The notes below the pieces were generated by a model. The model had not been told where the DNA came from. It did not search any database and worked only from the letters and a program-made list of their open reading frames with translations. A DNA stretch of 64,000 bases, taken from assembly GCA_017520825.1 (NCBI GenBank), contig JAFXEX010000026.1, forward strand, positions 1 through 64,000, given 5' to 3'. The position numbers were made by a program, and so were the translations under genes. Positions 25,662-34,181 of this stretch are shown in pieces (the stretch's first letter is position 1; every line of letters starts with the position of its first letter). The stretch comes from Clostridia bacterium (GTDB lineage Bacteria > Bacillota > Clostridia > Oscillospirales > SIG627).

Positions 25662-27872
25662 ATGCCATCAACTCTTATATCTAATGCAGAAATTGACGTT
25701 TTAAAGCTTCCTCACTTCCCCACGGCCTTTTTGGGCGCAATCTGGCGCGCCTGGGGACAGGTTTCGGCAGAAACCCTTGCAAAGGTCCTTGAAACCACAC
25801 CCGAAAACGTAAGAAAATCCGCGTCGGACATGGGACTTGACCCCGACGTTAAGGCAGACGAGGCTCTTTGGAAGAAGAGAGGCTACATAACCCTCATAAG
25901 AAATATGTGGCATCTGTTGACCTTCGATCAGATATGCACCTTGCTCGGAGTGTCGGACACAGAGCTTGACACCACCCTGAAGGAAGACGACTTTCTCTAT
26001 CATAAGATGGGTAACTTCTTCCCGATAATGCCTAAAACCGTTTGGCGCGAGCTGACCGAGGCAGAGAAAAAAGAGGTTGCATTCATCAAGGAAAACTGTT
26101 TGAAATACAAGGCTCTTGACAGTCAGTATCCCGACGATGCCTTTCGCTTCGTTAAGGAATACTACAAGGAAGCCGACGGCGCACCTGAATTCGTCAGTGA
26201 CATTAACGGAGATTTGAGAGTAATCTACTCCTTCTTCGCGCTTTTCGGCGACCCGTTGATGGAGGACGACTGCGACCCATTCCCCGACAGACTTCTTGAG
26301 GAATACGCTCGCTACGGCATCAACGGAATTTGGATGCAGGGAGTGCTTTATCAGCTTGCTCCTTATCCCTTTGCACCGGAGCTGTCAAAGGGCTGGGAAA
26401 AGCGTCTTGCAAACCTTGCAAAAATAGTTAAAAAGGCGGCAAAATACGGCATCGGCATCTATCTCTACATAAACGAGCCCAGATGTATGCCCGAAAGAGT
26501 CTTTGAAAAGTACCCTCAGATCAAGGGTCATATGAGAAATAACGACGTTGGAATGTACTCGGTATGTACCTCTACTCCCGAGGTTCAGGAATATCTTGAT
26601 TCTGCAATGTATCAGCTCTTCAAGACGGCAGAGGGCCTTGCAGGCTTTATCACAATATCTGCAAGTGAAAATCAGACCAACTGCTATTCCCACAGAAAGA
26701 ACGGTGACTGCAACTGTCCCAGATGTAAGGAAAGAAAGAGCTACGACGTAATCGCAGAAGTAAACAATATTATGTCCCGTGCTGCAAAGAGAGCAAACCC
26801 CAAAGCCCGTGCAGTAATATGGACTTGGTCCTGGAACGGAGAGGACGTTGACGAAATCATAAGACGTCTTGACAAGGACGTAATAGTTCAAACCGTTTCG
26901 GAAACTAAAATGAAGCTGGTTAAGGGTGGAATTGAAAGTGAAATCCGTGACTACTCTATGTCAAACCCCGGACCCAGCGATGCAGCAATGCAGGAATGGA
27001 ACGTGGCAAAGGAATGTGGACTTGACTGCTCGGCAAAGGTGCAGTTCAACTGCTCGTGGGAGCTTCCCGGAGTACCCTACGTACCTGCTTTCGACCTGGT
27101 GGCAGAGCACGCTTCAAATCTTCATCGAGAAAAGGTAAAGCACGTTATGCTCTCCTGGACTCTCGGTGGCTCACCCTCACCCAACATTGCCCTTGCAGGC
27201 GAAATTATGCGCAAGGAAACGCTTGACGGCAACGAGGTGCGTGACTTTATAGAACGCAACTATCCCGGAGAAATGGCAGAGGTAGCCTATGAAGCGCAAA
27301 AAATCTTCTCTGAAGCCTTCCGTCAGTTCCCCTTCCACATAGCAGTGCTTTACAATGCACCTCAGACCTCGGGACCCAAGAGCCCCTTCTTCACCGAGCC
27401 AACGGGCTTGAATTCCACAATGACCTGCTTCCCCTACGACGACCTCAAGAGATGGAAAGCAATTTTCCCCGAGGAAATTTATATAAATCAGTTCCAGCTT
27501 GTAGTTGACGGCTGGCGCCGTGCCCTTGACGTTATGGAAGGATATAAAGGCGAAAGAAACGTTGCATTTAACGAGCTTTACGATATGATGCTTGGCTCCT
27601 ACGTGCATTATCTTACCAATCTCAACCTGGCAAAATTCGTACACAGAAGAAACGAATGTCTTGAAAGAGGCTTTACGGAAGCAGATTACAAGTATTTGCT
27701 TGAAATACTTGACTGCGAGGAAAAGAACGTTGTTGACGCCCTCAAGCTTCAGAGCCGTGAATCAAGGCTGGGCTTCGAGGCAGCAAACCATTATTGCTTC
27801 ACCAGACAGGACCTTTTGGAAAAGCTTATCAATATTGCATGGTGCAAGAGATACTACGAAAATCTTCTCTAA
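25662..27872 (+). CDS. Large protein of unknown function, possible TIM-barrel glycosidase
   Basis: This 736-residue protein has no signal peptide. The first 125 residues contain two short helix-turn-helix-like stretches (SAETLAKVLETTPENVRK and LLTFDQICTLLGVSDTEL). From about residue 185 the pattern resembles GH20/DUF4838-like TIM-barrel enzymes: YGINGIWMQGVLY, YGIGIYLYINEPRC, GFITISASENQTNCYSH, a NCPRC pair of cysteines, AVIWTWSWNG and FNCSWELPGVPYVPA. Acidic residues after strands could be catalytic, but I cannot assign them. The C-terminal 150 residues are helical. It is preceded by AAAGGAGA and lies between prmC and recA, an unusual place. The function is inferred only. Confidence 0.5.
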   Translation: MPSTLISNAEIDVLKLPHFPTAFLGAIWRAWGQVSAETLAKVLETTPENVRKSASDMGLDPDVKADEALWKKRGYITLIRNMWHLLTFDQICTLLGVSDTELDTTLKEDDFLYHKMGNFFPIMPKTVWRELTEAEKKEVAFIKENCLKYKALDSQYPDDAFRFVKEYYKEADGAPEFVSDINGDLRVIYSFFALFGDPLMEDDCDPFPDRLLEEYARYGINGIWMQGVLYQLAPYPFAPELSKGWEKRLANLAKIVKKAAKYGIGIYLYINEPRCMPERVFEKYPQIKGHMRNNDVGMYSVCTSTPEVQEYLDSAMYQLFKTAEGLAGFITISASENQTNCYSHRKNGDCNCPRCKERKSYDVIAEVNNIMSRAAKRANPKARAVIWTWSWNGEDVDEIIRRLDKDVIVQTVSETKMKLVKGGIESEIRDYSMSNPGPSDAAMQEWNVAKECGLDCSAKVQFNCSWELPGVPYVPAFDLVAEHASNLHREKVKHVMLSWTLGGSPSPNIALAGEIMRKETLDGNEVRDFIERNYPGEMAEVAYEAQKIFSEAFRQFPFHIAVLYNAPQTSGPKSPFFTEPTGLNSTMTCFPYDDLKRWKAIFPEEIYINQFQLVVDGWRRALDVMEGYKGERNVAFNELYDMMLGSYVHYLTNLNLAKFVHRRNECLERGFTEADYKYLLEILDCEEKNVVDALKLQSRESRLGFEAANHYCFTRQDLLEKLINIAWCKRYYENLL

Positions 27873-27896
27873 AATAACCTACAAAAGGAGATAAAA

Positions 27897-29009
27897 ATGG
27901 ACGAGAAAAAGAAAAAGACAGCCGAGGCTGCCGAAGAAAAGAACGACGGCAAGGAAGCGGCGAGAAAAAAAGCAATTTCCCAGATAACTAAAAGATACGG
28001 CCAAGGCTCTATTATGAGACTTGGTGACAACACTCAGATGCAGGTAAGCGCAATTCCCACAGGCTCTCTCTCTTTGGACTTTGCGCTGGGTATCGGTGGT
28101 GTTCCCAAGGGCAGAATAGTAGAAATTTACGGACCTGAAAGCTCGGGTAAGACCACTCTTGCTCTCCATATAGCAGCAGAGGCGCAGAAGCTTGGCGGCT
28201 CTGCAGCGTTTATCGACGCCGAGCACGCTCTCGACCCTGCCTATGCGCAGGCAATCGGAGTTGATATTCAGGACCTTCTCGTAGCACAGCCCGACAACGG
28301 CGAGCAGGCTCTTGAAATTGCCGAGGCTCTTATCCGTTCAGACGCTATCGACGTTGTAATCATCGACTCGGTTGCAGCCCTTGTTCCCAAGGCTGAAATT
28401 GAAGGCGATATGGGTCAGGCAATGGTGGGCGCTCACGCAAGACTTATGTCTCAGGCACTCCGTAAGCTGTCAGGTGCTATCGCAAAGAGCCAGTGCGTTC
28501 TTATCTTCATCAACCAGCTTCGTGAAAAGGTTGGTATCGTATACGGAAACCCCGAGGTTACCACCGGTGGTAAGGCGCTGAAGTTCTACGCCTCGGTAAG
28601 AATAGACGTAAGACGTGGCCAGCAGATAAAGAATAAGAGCGACGTTGTAGGAAACCATACCAAGTGTAAGGTTGTAAAGAACAAGTGCGCAGCCCCCTTC
28701 AAGTCGGCTGAATTCGATATTATGTACGGCGAGGGAATTTCCTCGGACGGCGAGCTTCTTGACCTTGGCGAAAGCCTTGGAATAGTTCAGAAGAGTGGTT
28801 CGTGGTACGGCTACGGTGGTTTAAGACTTGGACAGGGTAAGGATAATTCCAAAATTTACCTTAAAGAAAATCCCGATATCCGTGACGAAATCAAGTCGAA
28901 AATTCTTGCTCAGGCAAACGACCTTCAGGGCAAGCTGTCCTTTGGTGGAATAAGTGGTCTTGACGACGACGAAGACGAGGATATCGGAGAAGAGGGCTTT
29001 GAGGAATAA
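27897..29009 (+). CDS. recA: Recombinase A
   Basis: The 370-residue DNA strand-exchange ATPase has Walker [10 protein letters not shown] (about 81-89), Walker [11 protein letters not shown] (about 155-164), the L2-region [13 protein letters not shown] and a conserved core throughout. A charged N-terminal extension of about 25 residues (K/E/A-rich) precedes the usual start of the core, and the C-terminus is acidic ([15 protein letters not shown]). AAAGGAG precedes the ATG. recX follows after 20 bp, the normal regulator pairing. No SOS box was identified immediately upstream, and transcription may come from the preceding gene. Confidence 0.98.
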   Translation: MDEKKKKTAEAAEEKNDGKEAARKKAISQITKRYGQGSIMRLGDNTQMQVSAIPTGSLSLDFALGIGGVPKGRIVEIYGPESSGKTTLALHIAAEAQKLGGSAAFIDAEHALDPAYAQAIGVDIQDLLVAQPDNGEQALEIAEALIRSDAIDVVIIDSVAALVPKAEIEGDMGQAMVGAHARLMSQALRKLSGAIAKSQCVLIFINQLREKVGIVYGNPEVTTGGKALKFYASVRIDVRRGQQIKNKSDVVGNHTKCKVVKNKCAAPFKSAEFDIMYGEGISSDGELLDLGESLGIVQKSGSWYGYGGLRLGQGKDNSKIYLKENPDIRDEIKSKILAQANDLQGKLSFGGISGLDDDEDEDIGEEGFEE

Positions 29010-29029
29010 GCCCATCCGTGTGATAAAAT

Positions 29030-29638
29030 ATGATATATTTAAGACATTATAGCATTGAAAAAAACAAAGAAGTAGTTATCGTTACCGACGAGGGCGAGTT
29101 TCCCATATGGGTAAAGGACTTTGAAAAAAGCTTTACAAATATGGTAAAGGGCGACGAAATCGTGGAGTCCGAGCTTCTCGTTGCTCTTGCAATAAGACGG
29201 GAAATCAAGAAAAAGGCAATTCGCCGTCTTGCAGCAGGAGACGTAACGAAAAAAGATCTTAAACGCCGTCTGCTTCGCGAAAAGGTATATGGTGGAAACG
29301 CCAATGCCGATTGGCTTGAGGACCTTCTCTCAAAGCTTGAAAGAGCCGGCTATATAGACGATAACGGCTATGCCATACGCTTTGCCGAAAAGTGTCTTGA
29401 CAAGGCGTGGGGAGAAATGAAAATAAGGGGCACTATGCACGAGAAAGGCTTTGAGCCCCAGCATATTGATAACGCTCTTGAAAAGCTTTCCCCCAACTTC
29501 GTCGCAATTGCCGAGGACTATATCAAGGACAAGCTTGACAACTGTGACAGAGACACCGTATACAGAAAAATGTACCAAAGAGGCTTCCGTTCCGAAGAAA
29601 TCGTGGAAGCTATCGAAAATTTGAAAGGGAACCAATAA
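29030..29638 (+). CDS. recX: RecA regulator RecX
   Basis: The 202-residue protein carries the RecX three-helix repeats: LRRLAAGDVTKKDLKRRL-type in the centre, LERAGYIDDNGYAIRFAEKCL (about 101-121) and KMYQRGFRSEEIVEAIENL at the end. RecX binds and modulates the RecA filament. Its stop overlaps the rimO start (AATAATG region). The ribosome site before its ATG is poor, suggesting coupling to recA translation. Confidence 0.88.
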   Translation: MIYLRHYSIEKNKEVVIVTDEGEFPIWVKDFEKSFTNMVKGDEIVESELLVALAIRREIKKKAIRRLAAGDVTKKDLKRRLLREKVYGGNANADWLEDLLSKLERAGYIDDNGYAIRFAEKCLDKAWGEMKIRGTMHEKGFEPQHIDNALEKLSPNFVAIAEDYIKDKLDNCDRDTVYRKMYQRGFRSEEIVEAIENLKGNQ

Positions 29639-30972
29639 TGCCAGATATAAAAGTAGGCTTCGTGTCTCTGGGATGTCCGAAAAACACCTGCGACACCGAA
29701 GTAATGCTTGGACTGTTGAATGAAAAGGGCTACGAGCTTGTAGCTGAGGATATTTATGCCGACGTAATGATTATAAATACCTGCGCCTTCATTCAAAGCG
29801 CCAAGGAAGAAGCAATAGAGTCAATTTTAGATATTGCTTATCTGAAAAAGCACCACAACCTCAAGGGAATTGTGGTTACAGGCTGTCTTGCCACAAGATA
29901 CGCAAAGGATATAGAAGCCTCTCTTCCCGAGGTTGATGCAATTCTTTCGGCAGGTGACGAGGGCAAAATATGCGAGGCTGTTGAAGCTGCATACCGTGGA
30001 GAAAAATACGTTTCCACAGCCCCCACTGAAAACCTTGCCTTTGGTGGAGACAGAGTAGTAACTACTCCCGAATATACTGCCTATCTCAAAATAGCAGAGG
30101 GCTGCGACAACAGATGTGCCTATTGCTCAATCCCCGACATACGAGGAAAATTCAGAAGCCGTGACGCCGATGACATCATAGCCGAAGCCCATACCCTTTT
30201 TGACCTGGGTGTTCGTGAGCTTTGCCTTGTTGCGCAGGACACTACACGCTACGGCTACGACCTGACGGGCAGATATATGCTTTCCGAGCTTCTGGAAAGG
30301 CTTTGCACCGAGGAGGGCTTGGACTTTAAGTGGATAAGACTGCTGTATTGCTATCCCGACAAGATAACCGACGAGCTGATTGAGGTTATGGCTAAGTACG
30401 ATAACGTAGCAAAATACATAGACCTTCCTATTCAGCACGTAAACGACAGAGTTTTGAAGGTTATGAACCGTCACGGTGGGTCAGAGGTGATAAAAAGCGC
30501 AGTTTCAAGACTTCGTGCAAGAATCCCCGACATCACCATACGTACAACGGTTATAACGGGCTTCCCAACGGAAACTGCCGAGGAAGCGACAGAGCTTCTG
30601 GAATACGTCAAGGAAACACGCTTTGAGCGTCTCGGAGCCTTCACCTATTCCCGTGAGGAAGACACCCCTGCTTATTCCATGAAGCCTCAGGTTTCAGAAA
30701 AGCAGAAGCAAAAGCGTTGCGACGCTATAATGGAAGCGCAATACCGAATTCATAGCGAAAACAACGAAAAAGCCGTAGGAAAGTGCATCACCGTGCTTTG
30801 TGAGGGCTACGACCCCGTAGGCGAAACCTATTACGGCAGAAGTGAAGCCGATGCACCCGACATAGACGGCAAGGTGTACTTCAGTGCAAAGCACAGACTC
30901 CGTGAGGGCGAGTTTGTCCAAGTGGAAATAACCGGCGTGTTAGACTACGATTTAGTAGGACGCCAGAAATAA
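29638..30972 (+). CDS. rimO: Ribosomal protein S12 methylthiotransferase RimO
   Basis: This radical-SAM enzyme adds a methylthio group to an aspartate of ribosomal protein S12. The 444-residue product has the N-terminal UPF0004 domain with GCPKNTCDTE and NTCAF cysteines, the radical SAM cluster motif CDNRCAYC (about 157-164), IPDIRGKFRSR, and a C-terminal TRAM domain. The LGCPKN signature favours RimO over MiaB. It overlaps recX by one base and is followed by pgsA, as in other Clostridia. Confidence 0.95.
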   Translation: MPDIKVGFVSLGCPKNTCDTEVMLGLLNEKGYELVAEDIYADVMIINTCAFIQSAKEEAIESILDIAYLKKHHNLKGIVVTGCLATRYAKDIEASLPEVDAILSAGDEGKICEAVEAAYRGEKYVSTAPTENLAFGGDRVVTTPEYTAYLKIAEGCDNRCAYCSIPDIRGKFRSRDADDIIAEAHTLFDLGVRELCLVAQDTTRYGYDLTGRYMLSELLERLCTEEGLDFKWIRLLYCYPDKITDELIEVMAKYDNVAKYIDLPIQHVNDRVLKVMNRHGGSEVIKSAVSRLRARIPDITIRTTVITGFPTETAEEATELLEYVKETRFERLGAFTYSREEDTPAYSMKPQVSEKQKQKRCDAIMEAQYRIHSENNEKAVGKCITVLCEGYDPVGETYYGRSEADAPDIDGKVYFSAKHRLREGEFVQVEITGVLDYDLVGRQK

Positions 30973-30996
30973 CCTGATTCTGAAAGGATTTTAACG

Positions 30997-31572
30997 ATGA
31001 GTAAAATAAACCTTCCAAACAAGCTTACAATTTTAAGAATGTGTCTCGTTCCCATAGTGATGGTTTTCATTCTCTATCCCTCGCTGACGGGAAACAATCC
31101 TTTGCTTTACGGAATTATTCCCACAATACTCTTTATTCTCACTGCAATTACCGACTTTATTGACGGAAAAATTGCACGCAAGCACAACCTTATTACCGAT
31201 TTCGGTAAATTTATGGACCCCGTTGCCGATAAATTTATGGTAATCGGCACGCTGGTTTCAATCACCGTTGCAAACGATGTACTCAGACCTTATATGGTAT
31301 GGGTGTCAATCATCGTTATTTTCCGTGAGCTTGCAGTGACCTCAATCCGACTTGTCGTATCGGGTGAAGGAATAGTTGTTCCTGCAAATTGGCTTGGCAA
31401 GTGCAAAACCATGACTCAATCCATTTCTATTGCAGTCTTTCTCGTTGAACACATTTTCTGGGATGCATATATTTTGTCCTATATTGGTATGCTTGCCACA
31501 GCAATACTCACTCTCTGGTCAGGAATTGCTTACCTCAAGGAGTATTGGAAATATATCGACCCCACAAAATAA
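30997..31572 (+). CDS. pgsA: CDP-diacylglycerol-glycerol-3-phosphate 3-phosphatidyltransferase
   Basis: PgsA makes phosphatidylglycerophosphate, the first step to phosphatidylglycerol. The 191-residue membrane protein begins with NLPNKLTILRM and has the CDP-alcohol phosphotransferase signature DG-x2-AR-x8-G-x3-D-x3-D in DGKIAR...GKFMDPVAD (about 56-78). Several membrane helices cover the rest. GAAAGGA is upstream. It sits in the recA-recX-rimO operon. Confidence 0.95.
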   Translation: MSKINLPNKLTILRMCLVPIVMVFILYPSLTGNNPLLYGIIPTILFILTAITDFIDGKIARKHNLITDFGKFMDPVADKFMVIGTLVSITVANDVLRPYMVWVSIIVIFRELAVTSIRLVVSGEGIVVPANWLGKCKTMTQSISIAVFLVEHIFWDAYILSYIGMLATAILTLWSGIAYLKEYWKYIDPTK

Positions 31573-31587
31573 TTATTTGGAGTTACA

Positions 31588-32850
31588 ATGCAAGAAAAAT
31601 TAACAACGATATCGGGAATACGTCTGTATTCCCTTTATACTGCCGTGCATAGCTTTACGCTATCCATATATATTCCTGCAGGTCCTCTCTACGACGGAGT
31701 TGAAAACGCGGGAATGTCCCATCTGTTTGAGCACGCAGTATTCAGAAACGTCAATCACCTTATGGGTGGTGAACTTTATCGGGAGCTTGACCGTTATGGG
31801 CTTACCCTTTCGGGCGCTACCTATAACGAGCTGGTGCAGATATCCGTTCAAGGCTCTTTAAGCCACTTTGAAAAAGCAGTTGAAATACTGTTGCTGGCGC
31901 TTTCGCCACTTGTAATAACACCTGCCGAGCTGAATGCCGAAAAGGAAAGAATCAAGCGTGAGATAAGAGAGGACACCTATCGCTCCTCGGTTGACGCCAT
32001 GAGCCAGAAGGCAGTGTGGCAGGAAACGGGTCTTGCTGAAACCATAACGGGAACCGTAGGCAAAATTTCCAAGGTAACCGTAAAAAGACTTTCCGACTTT
32101 GCAAGCACGCTTCTCTGCCGTGAAAACGTATTTTTCTATCTGACGGGAGCGTTCGAAGAAAAGCATCTTGCGTTTCTCCGTGATAAAATGGCAGGAATAT
32201 CCTTGCCGTCGGGTGAAAAGCGTGAAAACGTGGCGCAAAAGCCTTCAGGCTTTTTCAACAGAAAGCCCGATATAACAGTGAAAAGAGCCAATTTCTGCAA
32301 GGTTAAGCTTGCCTTTGACGTTGACTGCAAAAAGACGAAAAAGCCAGCCCGAGATATAGTTTACGACGTTCTTTTCCAGGGAGACACCTCTAAAATATTT
32401 TTAGAGCTATCCGAAAAAAACGGCTACGTTTACAGCTTTGACGCCAACCTTGACGAATACAGAAATCTGGGCTCGCTGTCCCTAGCCTTTGAAACCTCTG
32501 CCACCGACTTCGCTCCGGCGCTTCGGCTTGTCAAGGAGATTCTCGACGGCGTAACCGAAAGAATAGAGGAGGATGAGCTTTCTCTGGCAAAGGTGCCTTA
32601 TACCGAGAACTACGACTTTATTTTAGACGATGCCGAGGGTCTGAATTGGAACAAAGCGTGGGAATCACATATTCTCGGCTTTGAATATAATACTCTTGAA
32701 GACAGAAGAAAGGCTTACTCCGACGTAACCTTAAAGGAAGCGATTGAAACTGCAAGGGAGATTTTCAAGCCGTCCAATCTTACAATCTCGGCAAAGCACA
32801 GAAACCCCGAGGTTGCCCTTAAAATAATTAAAGATATATTTTTGTCTTGA
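31588..32850 (+). CDS. M16 family zinc peptidase (YmfF/YmfH-like)
   Basis: The 420-residue insulinase-family protein retains the inverted zinc motif HLFEH (about 48-52) and a downstream glutamate in EIREDTY for the third ligand, so it looks catalytically competent. The second, non-catalytic half is present to about residue 410. Processing-peptidase-like members in Firmicutes often occur as pairs near pgsA and recA; only one is here. GGAG precedes the ATG, and the stop overlaps the -35 box of the next promoter. The substrate is unknown. Confidence 0.8.
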   Translation: MQEKLTTISGIRLYSLYTAVHSFTLSIYIPAGPLYDGVENAGMSHLFEHAVFRNVNHLMGGELYRELDRYGLTLSGATYNELVQISVQGSLSHFEKAVEILLLALSPLVITPAELNAEKERIKREIREDTYRSSVDAMSQKAVWQETGLAETITGTVGKISKVTVKRLSDFASTLLCRENVFFYLTGAFEEKHLAFLRDKMAGISLPSGEKRENVAQKPSGFFNRKPDITVKRANFCKVKLAFDVDCKKTKKPARDIVYDVLFQGDTSKIFLELSEKNGYVYSFDANLDEYRNLGSLSLAFETSATDFAPALRLVKEILDGVTERIEEDELSLAKVPYTENYDFILDDAEGLNWNKAWESHILGFEYNTLEDRRKAYSDVTLKEAIETAREIFKPSNLTISAKHRNPEVALKIIKDIFLS

Positions 32851-32875
32851 CCTTTTTGAAAAGATATGCTACAAT
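32847..32875 (+). promoter_or_regulatory. Promoter of the cysteine T-box operon
   Basis: TTGACC (32847-32852), 17-bp spacer ending TGC and TACAAT (32870-32875). The -35 box overlaps the stop codon of the M16 gene. Confidence 0.75.
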
Positions 32876-32890
32876 AACCTTGAATTTAAT

Positions 32891-33068
32891 ATACTTCGGC
32901 GTGACAAGAGTATCGGAAGAAAAGCTGACAGAGAGAACGCGTATGGTGAGAGCGTTTAAGTAATATTCCGTGAAAGTGCAGTCACAGATAAAGCCGAAAA
33001 CCAAAAAGTTATAAATAAGAGTGGAACCGCGCAACAGCGCCTCTTGACAAAGAGGGGCTGTTTTTGTT
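32891..33068 (+). promoter_or_regulatory. T-box riboswitch, cysteine specifier
   Basis: The leader shows Stem I with GTGAC (32901-32905) pairing to GTCAC (32981-32985), an AGAGTA-like S-turn element (32908-32913) and a specifier codon TGC (32977-32979) for cysteine. The T-box core lies near 33019-33031 (AGAGTGGAACCGC). The terminator is 33035-33060 (CAGC/GCTG closing a CCTCT/AGAGG stem with one mismatch) followed by T5. Uncharged tRNA-Cys should favour the antiterminator and read-through into cysE and cysS, matching the specifier. Confidence 0.9.
33035..33066 (+). terminator. T-box terminator hairpin
   Basis: Arms 33035-33044 and 33051-33060 with T5 to T6 downstream. The 5' arm overlaps the end of the conserved T-box sequence as expected for a switch. 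Confidence 0.85.
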
Positions 33069-33378
33069 TATAAAGACTTAACCCAAAACACTTGCCTTAA
33101 ACACGCTACAAAAGGCGAGAGTTTTGGCGGGAAAATCGTCAATCCCGAAGCCGTCGCCGTACAAATGTACGGCAGTGCAAGGGAGGGGCGAAGAAAATGA
33201 AATTTTCACAGACGGAAGAAAGCGAAGCTTTCAACATTAGAAAAACATATAACAAGGGTGTTGTGTGTTGGCGCTTTGTTTCTTGGGGGAAACAATGAAA
33301 AGCTTTAATAATCATTTCATTTTCGGTTTTAACCCAAAAGACACGCCGTAAAACGACTATAACTTTCAGGAGCTCTAT
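33069..33378. other. 310-bp region between T-box terminator and cysE with repeats and a small frame
   Basis: Imperfect direct repeats TTAACCCAAAA(C/G)AC... at 33078-33104 and 33329-33354 flank this stretch. Within are a perfect 7-bp hairpin (33156-33173), an exact 11-bp inverted repeat (GAAAATGAAAT at 33193-33203 and its complement at 33314-33324) and a small reading frame. It may be a small inserted element. Transcription from the T-box must cross it to reach cysE. Confidence 0.5.
33197..33298 (+). CDS. Possible small protein of 33 residues
   Basis: An ATG preceded 7 bp earlier by GGGAGGGGCG opens a 33-codon frame ending TGA at 33298. The product would contain TEESEAFN and CWRFVSWGKQ, with no membrane segment. 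It has a good ribosome site and lies inside the repeat-flanked element described at 33069-33378. I do not recognise it. It might be a leader peptide or a remnant of a mobile element gene. Confidence 0.3.
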   Translation: MKFSQTEESEAFNIRKTYNKGVVCWRFVSWGKQ

Positions 33379-34008
33379 ATGAAAATACTTCAAGACCTTA
33401 AATCCATCAAAGCCCGTGACCCTGCGGCAAGAAACGTGCTTGAAATATTCTTTTTATATTCGGGATTTCACGCCCTTATATATTACAGAATAGGAAATTT
33501 CTTCTACAGACGTAAGCTGTTTTTCATCGCCAGACTTATCTCGCAAATGGGCAGATTTTTCACGGGAATTGAAATACACCCCGGAGCCACCATCGGCAGA
33601 GGTCTGTTTATAGACCACGGCTCGGGAGTAGTCATTGGCGAGACTGCCGAAATAGGAGATGAATGTACCCTCTATCAGGGAGTTACCCTTGGTGGTACGG
33701 GTAAGGACACGGGAAAGAGACACCCAACCCTCGGAAACGGCGTTCTCGTGGGAGCGGGAGCAAAGGTGCTGGGTCCCTTCAAGGTTGGCGACAGAGCCAA
33801 AATTGCTGCAGGCTCGGTAGTCCTCACAGAAATACCCCCCGACTGCACGGCAGTTGGTGCCCCTGCAAGAATAGTTAGACGAGGTGGAGAGCGTCCTGCC
33901 GATCTTGACCAGGTGCATATTCCCGACCCCGTTTCCCAGGAGCTTTGCAAGCTTCACGCAGAAATAGACAAGCTGAAAAAAGAACTGGAAAAAATGCAGA
34001 ATTCGTAA
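33379..34008 (+). CDS. cysE: Serine O-acetyltransferase
   Basis: CysE makes O-acetylserine for cysteine synthesis. The 209-residue protein is the short EpsC/CysE type. It has the N-terminal helical part and a left-handed beta-helix with hexapeptide repeats from about residue 65 (GIEIHPGATIGRGLFIDHGS) containing DHGSGVVIGETA and the GGTGKDTGKRHP active-site loop. TTTCAGGAGC is upstream. It is under the cysteine T-box and precedes cysS, linking cysteine synthesis to charging. No cysK is nearby. Confidence 0.95.
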   Translation: MKILQDLKSIKARDPAARNVLEIFFLYSGFHALIYYRIGNFFYRRKLFFIARLISQMGRFFTGIEIHPGATIGRGLFIDHGSGVVIGETAEIGDECTLYQGVTLGGTGKDTGKRHPTLGNGVLVGAGAKVLGPFKVGDRAKIAAGSVVLTEIPPDCTAVGAPARIVRRGGERPADLDQVHIPDPVSQELCKLHAEIDKLKKELEKMQNS

Positions 34009-34056
34009 TCAATTTTCAATCTGCAAATAATAAAAGTAACAACATATGGCAAAGAA

Positions 34057-34155
34057 GTTTTTTGCAAGACGAGGCGTCAAGGTGAAAAGCAAGACGAAGG
34101 CTTACTTTCGTAAGTCAAGTCGCTTTTTACCAAAGCAACGAAGTATTGCAGAAAA
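34057..34155. repeat. Long imperfect palindrome between cysE and cysS
   Basis: The two arms (about 34057-34104 and 34108-34155) are imperfect inverted repeats, about two-thirds identical, around CTTTCG. Inner parts such as GTGAAAAGC/GCTTTTTAC and CTTAC/GTAAG and outer TTTTGCAA/TTGCAGAAAA match well. In RNA it would form one extended stem-loop. An ATG at 34046 opens a frame through it that runs into cysS out of frame; this is a by-product of the repeat and not called as a gene. Confidence 0.6.
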
Positions 34156-34181
34156 ATCCGAGCCAAATAAGGAGATATATT

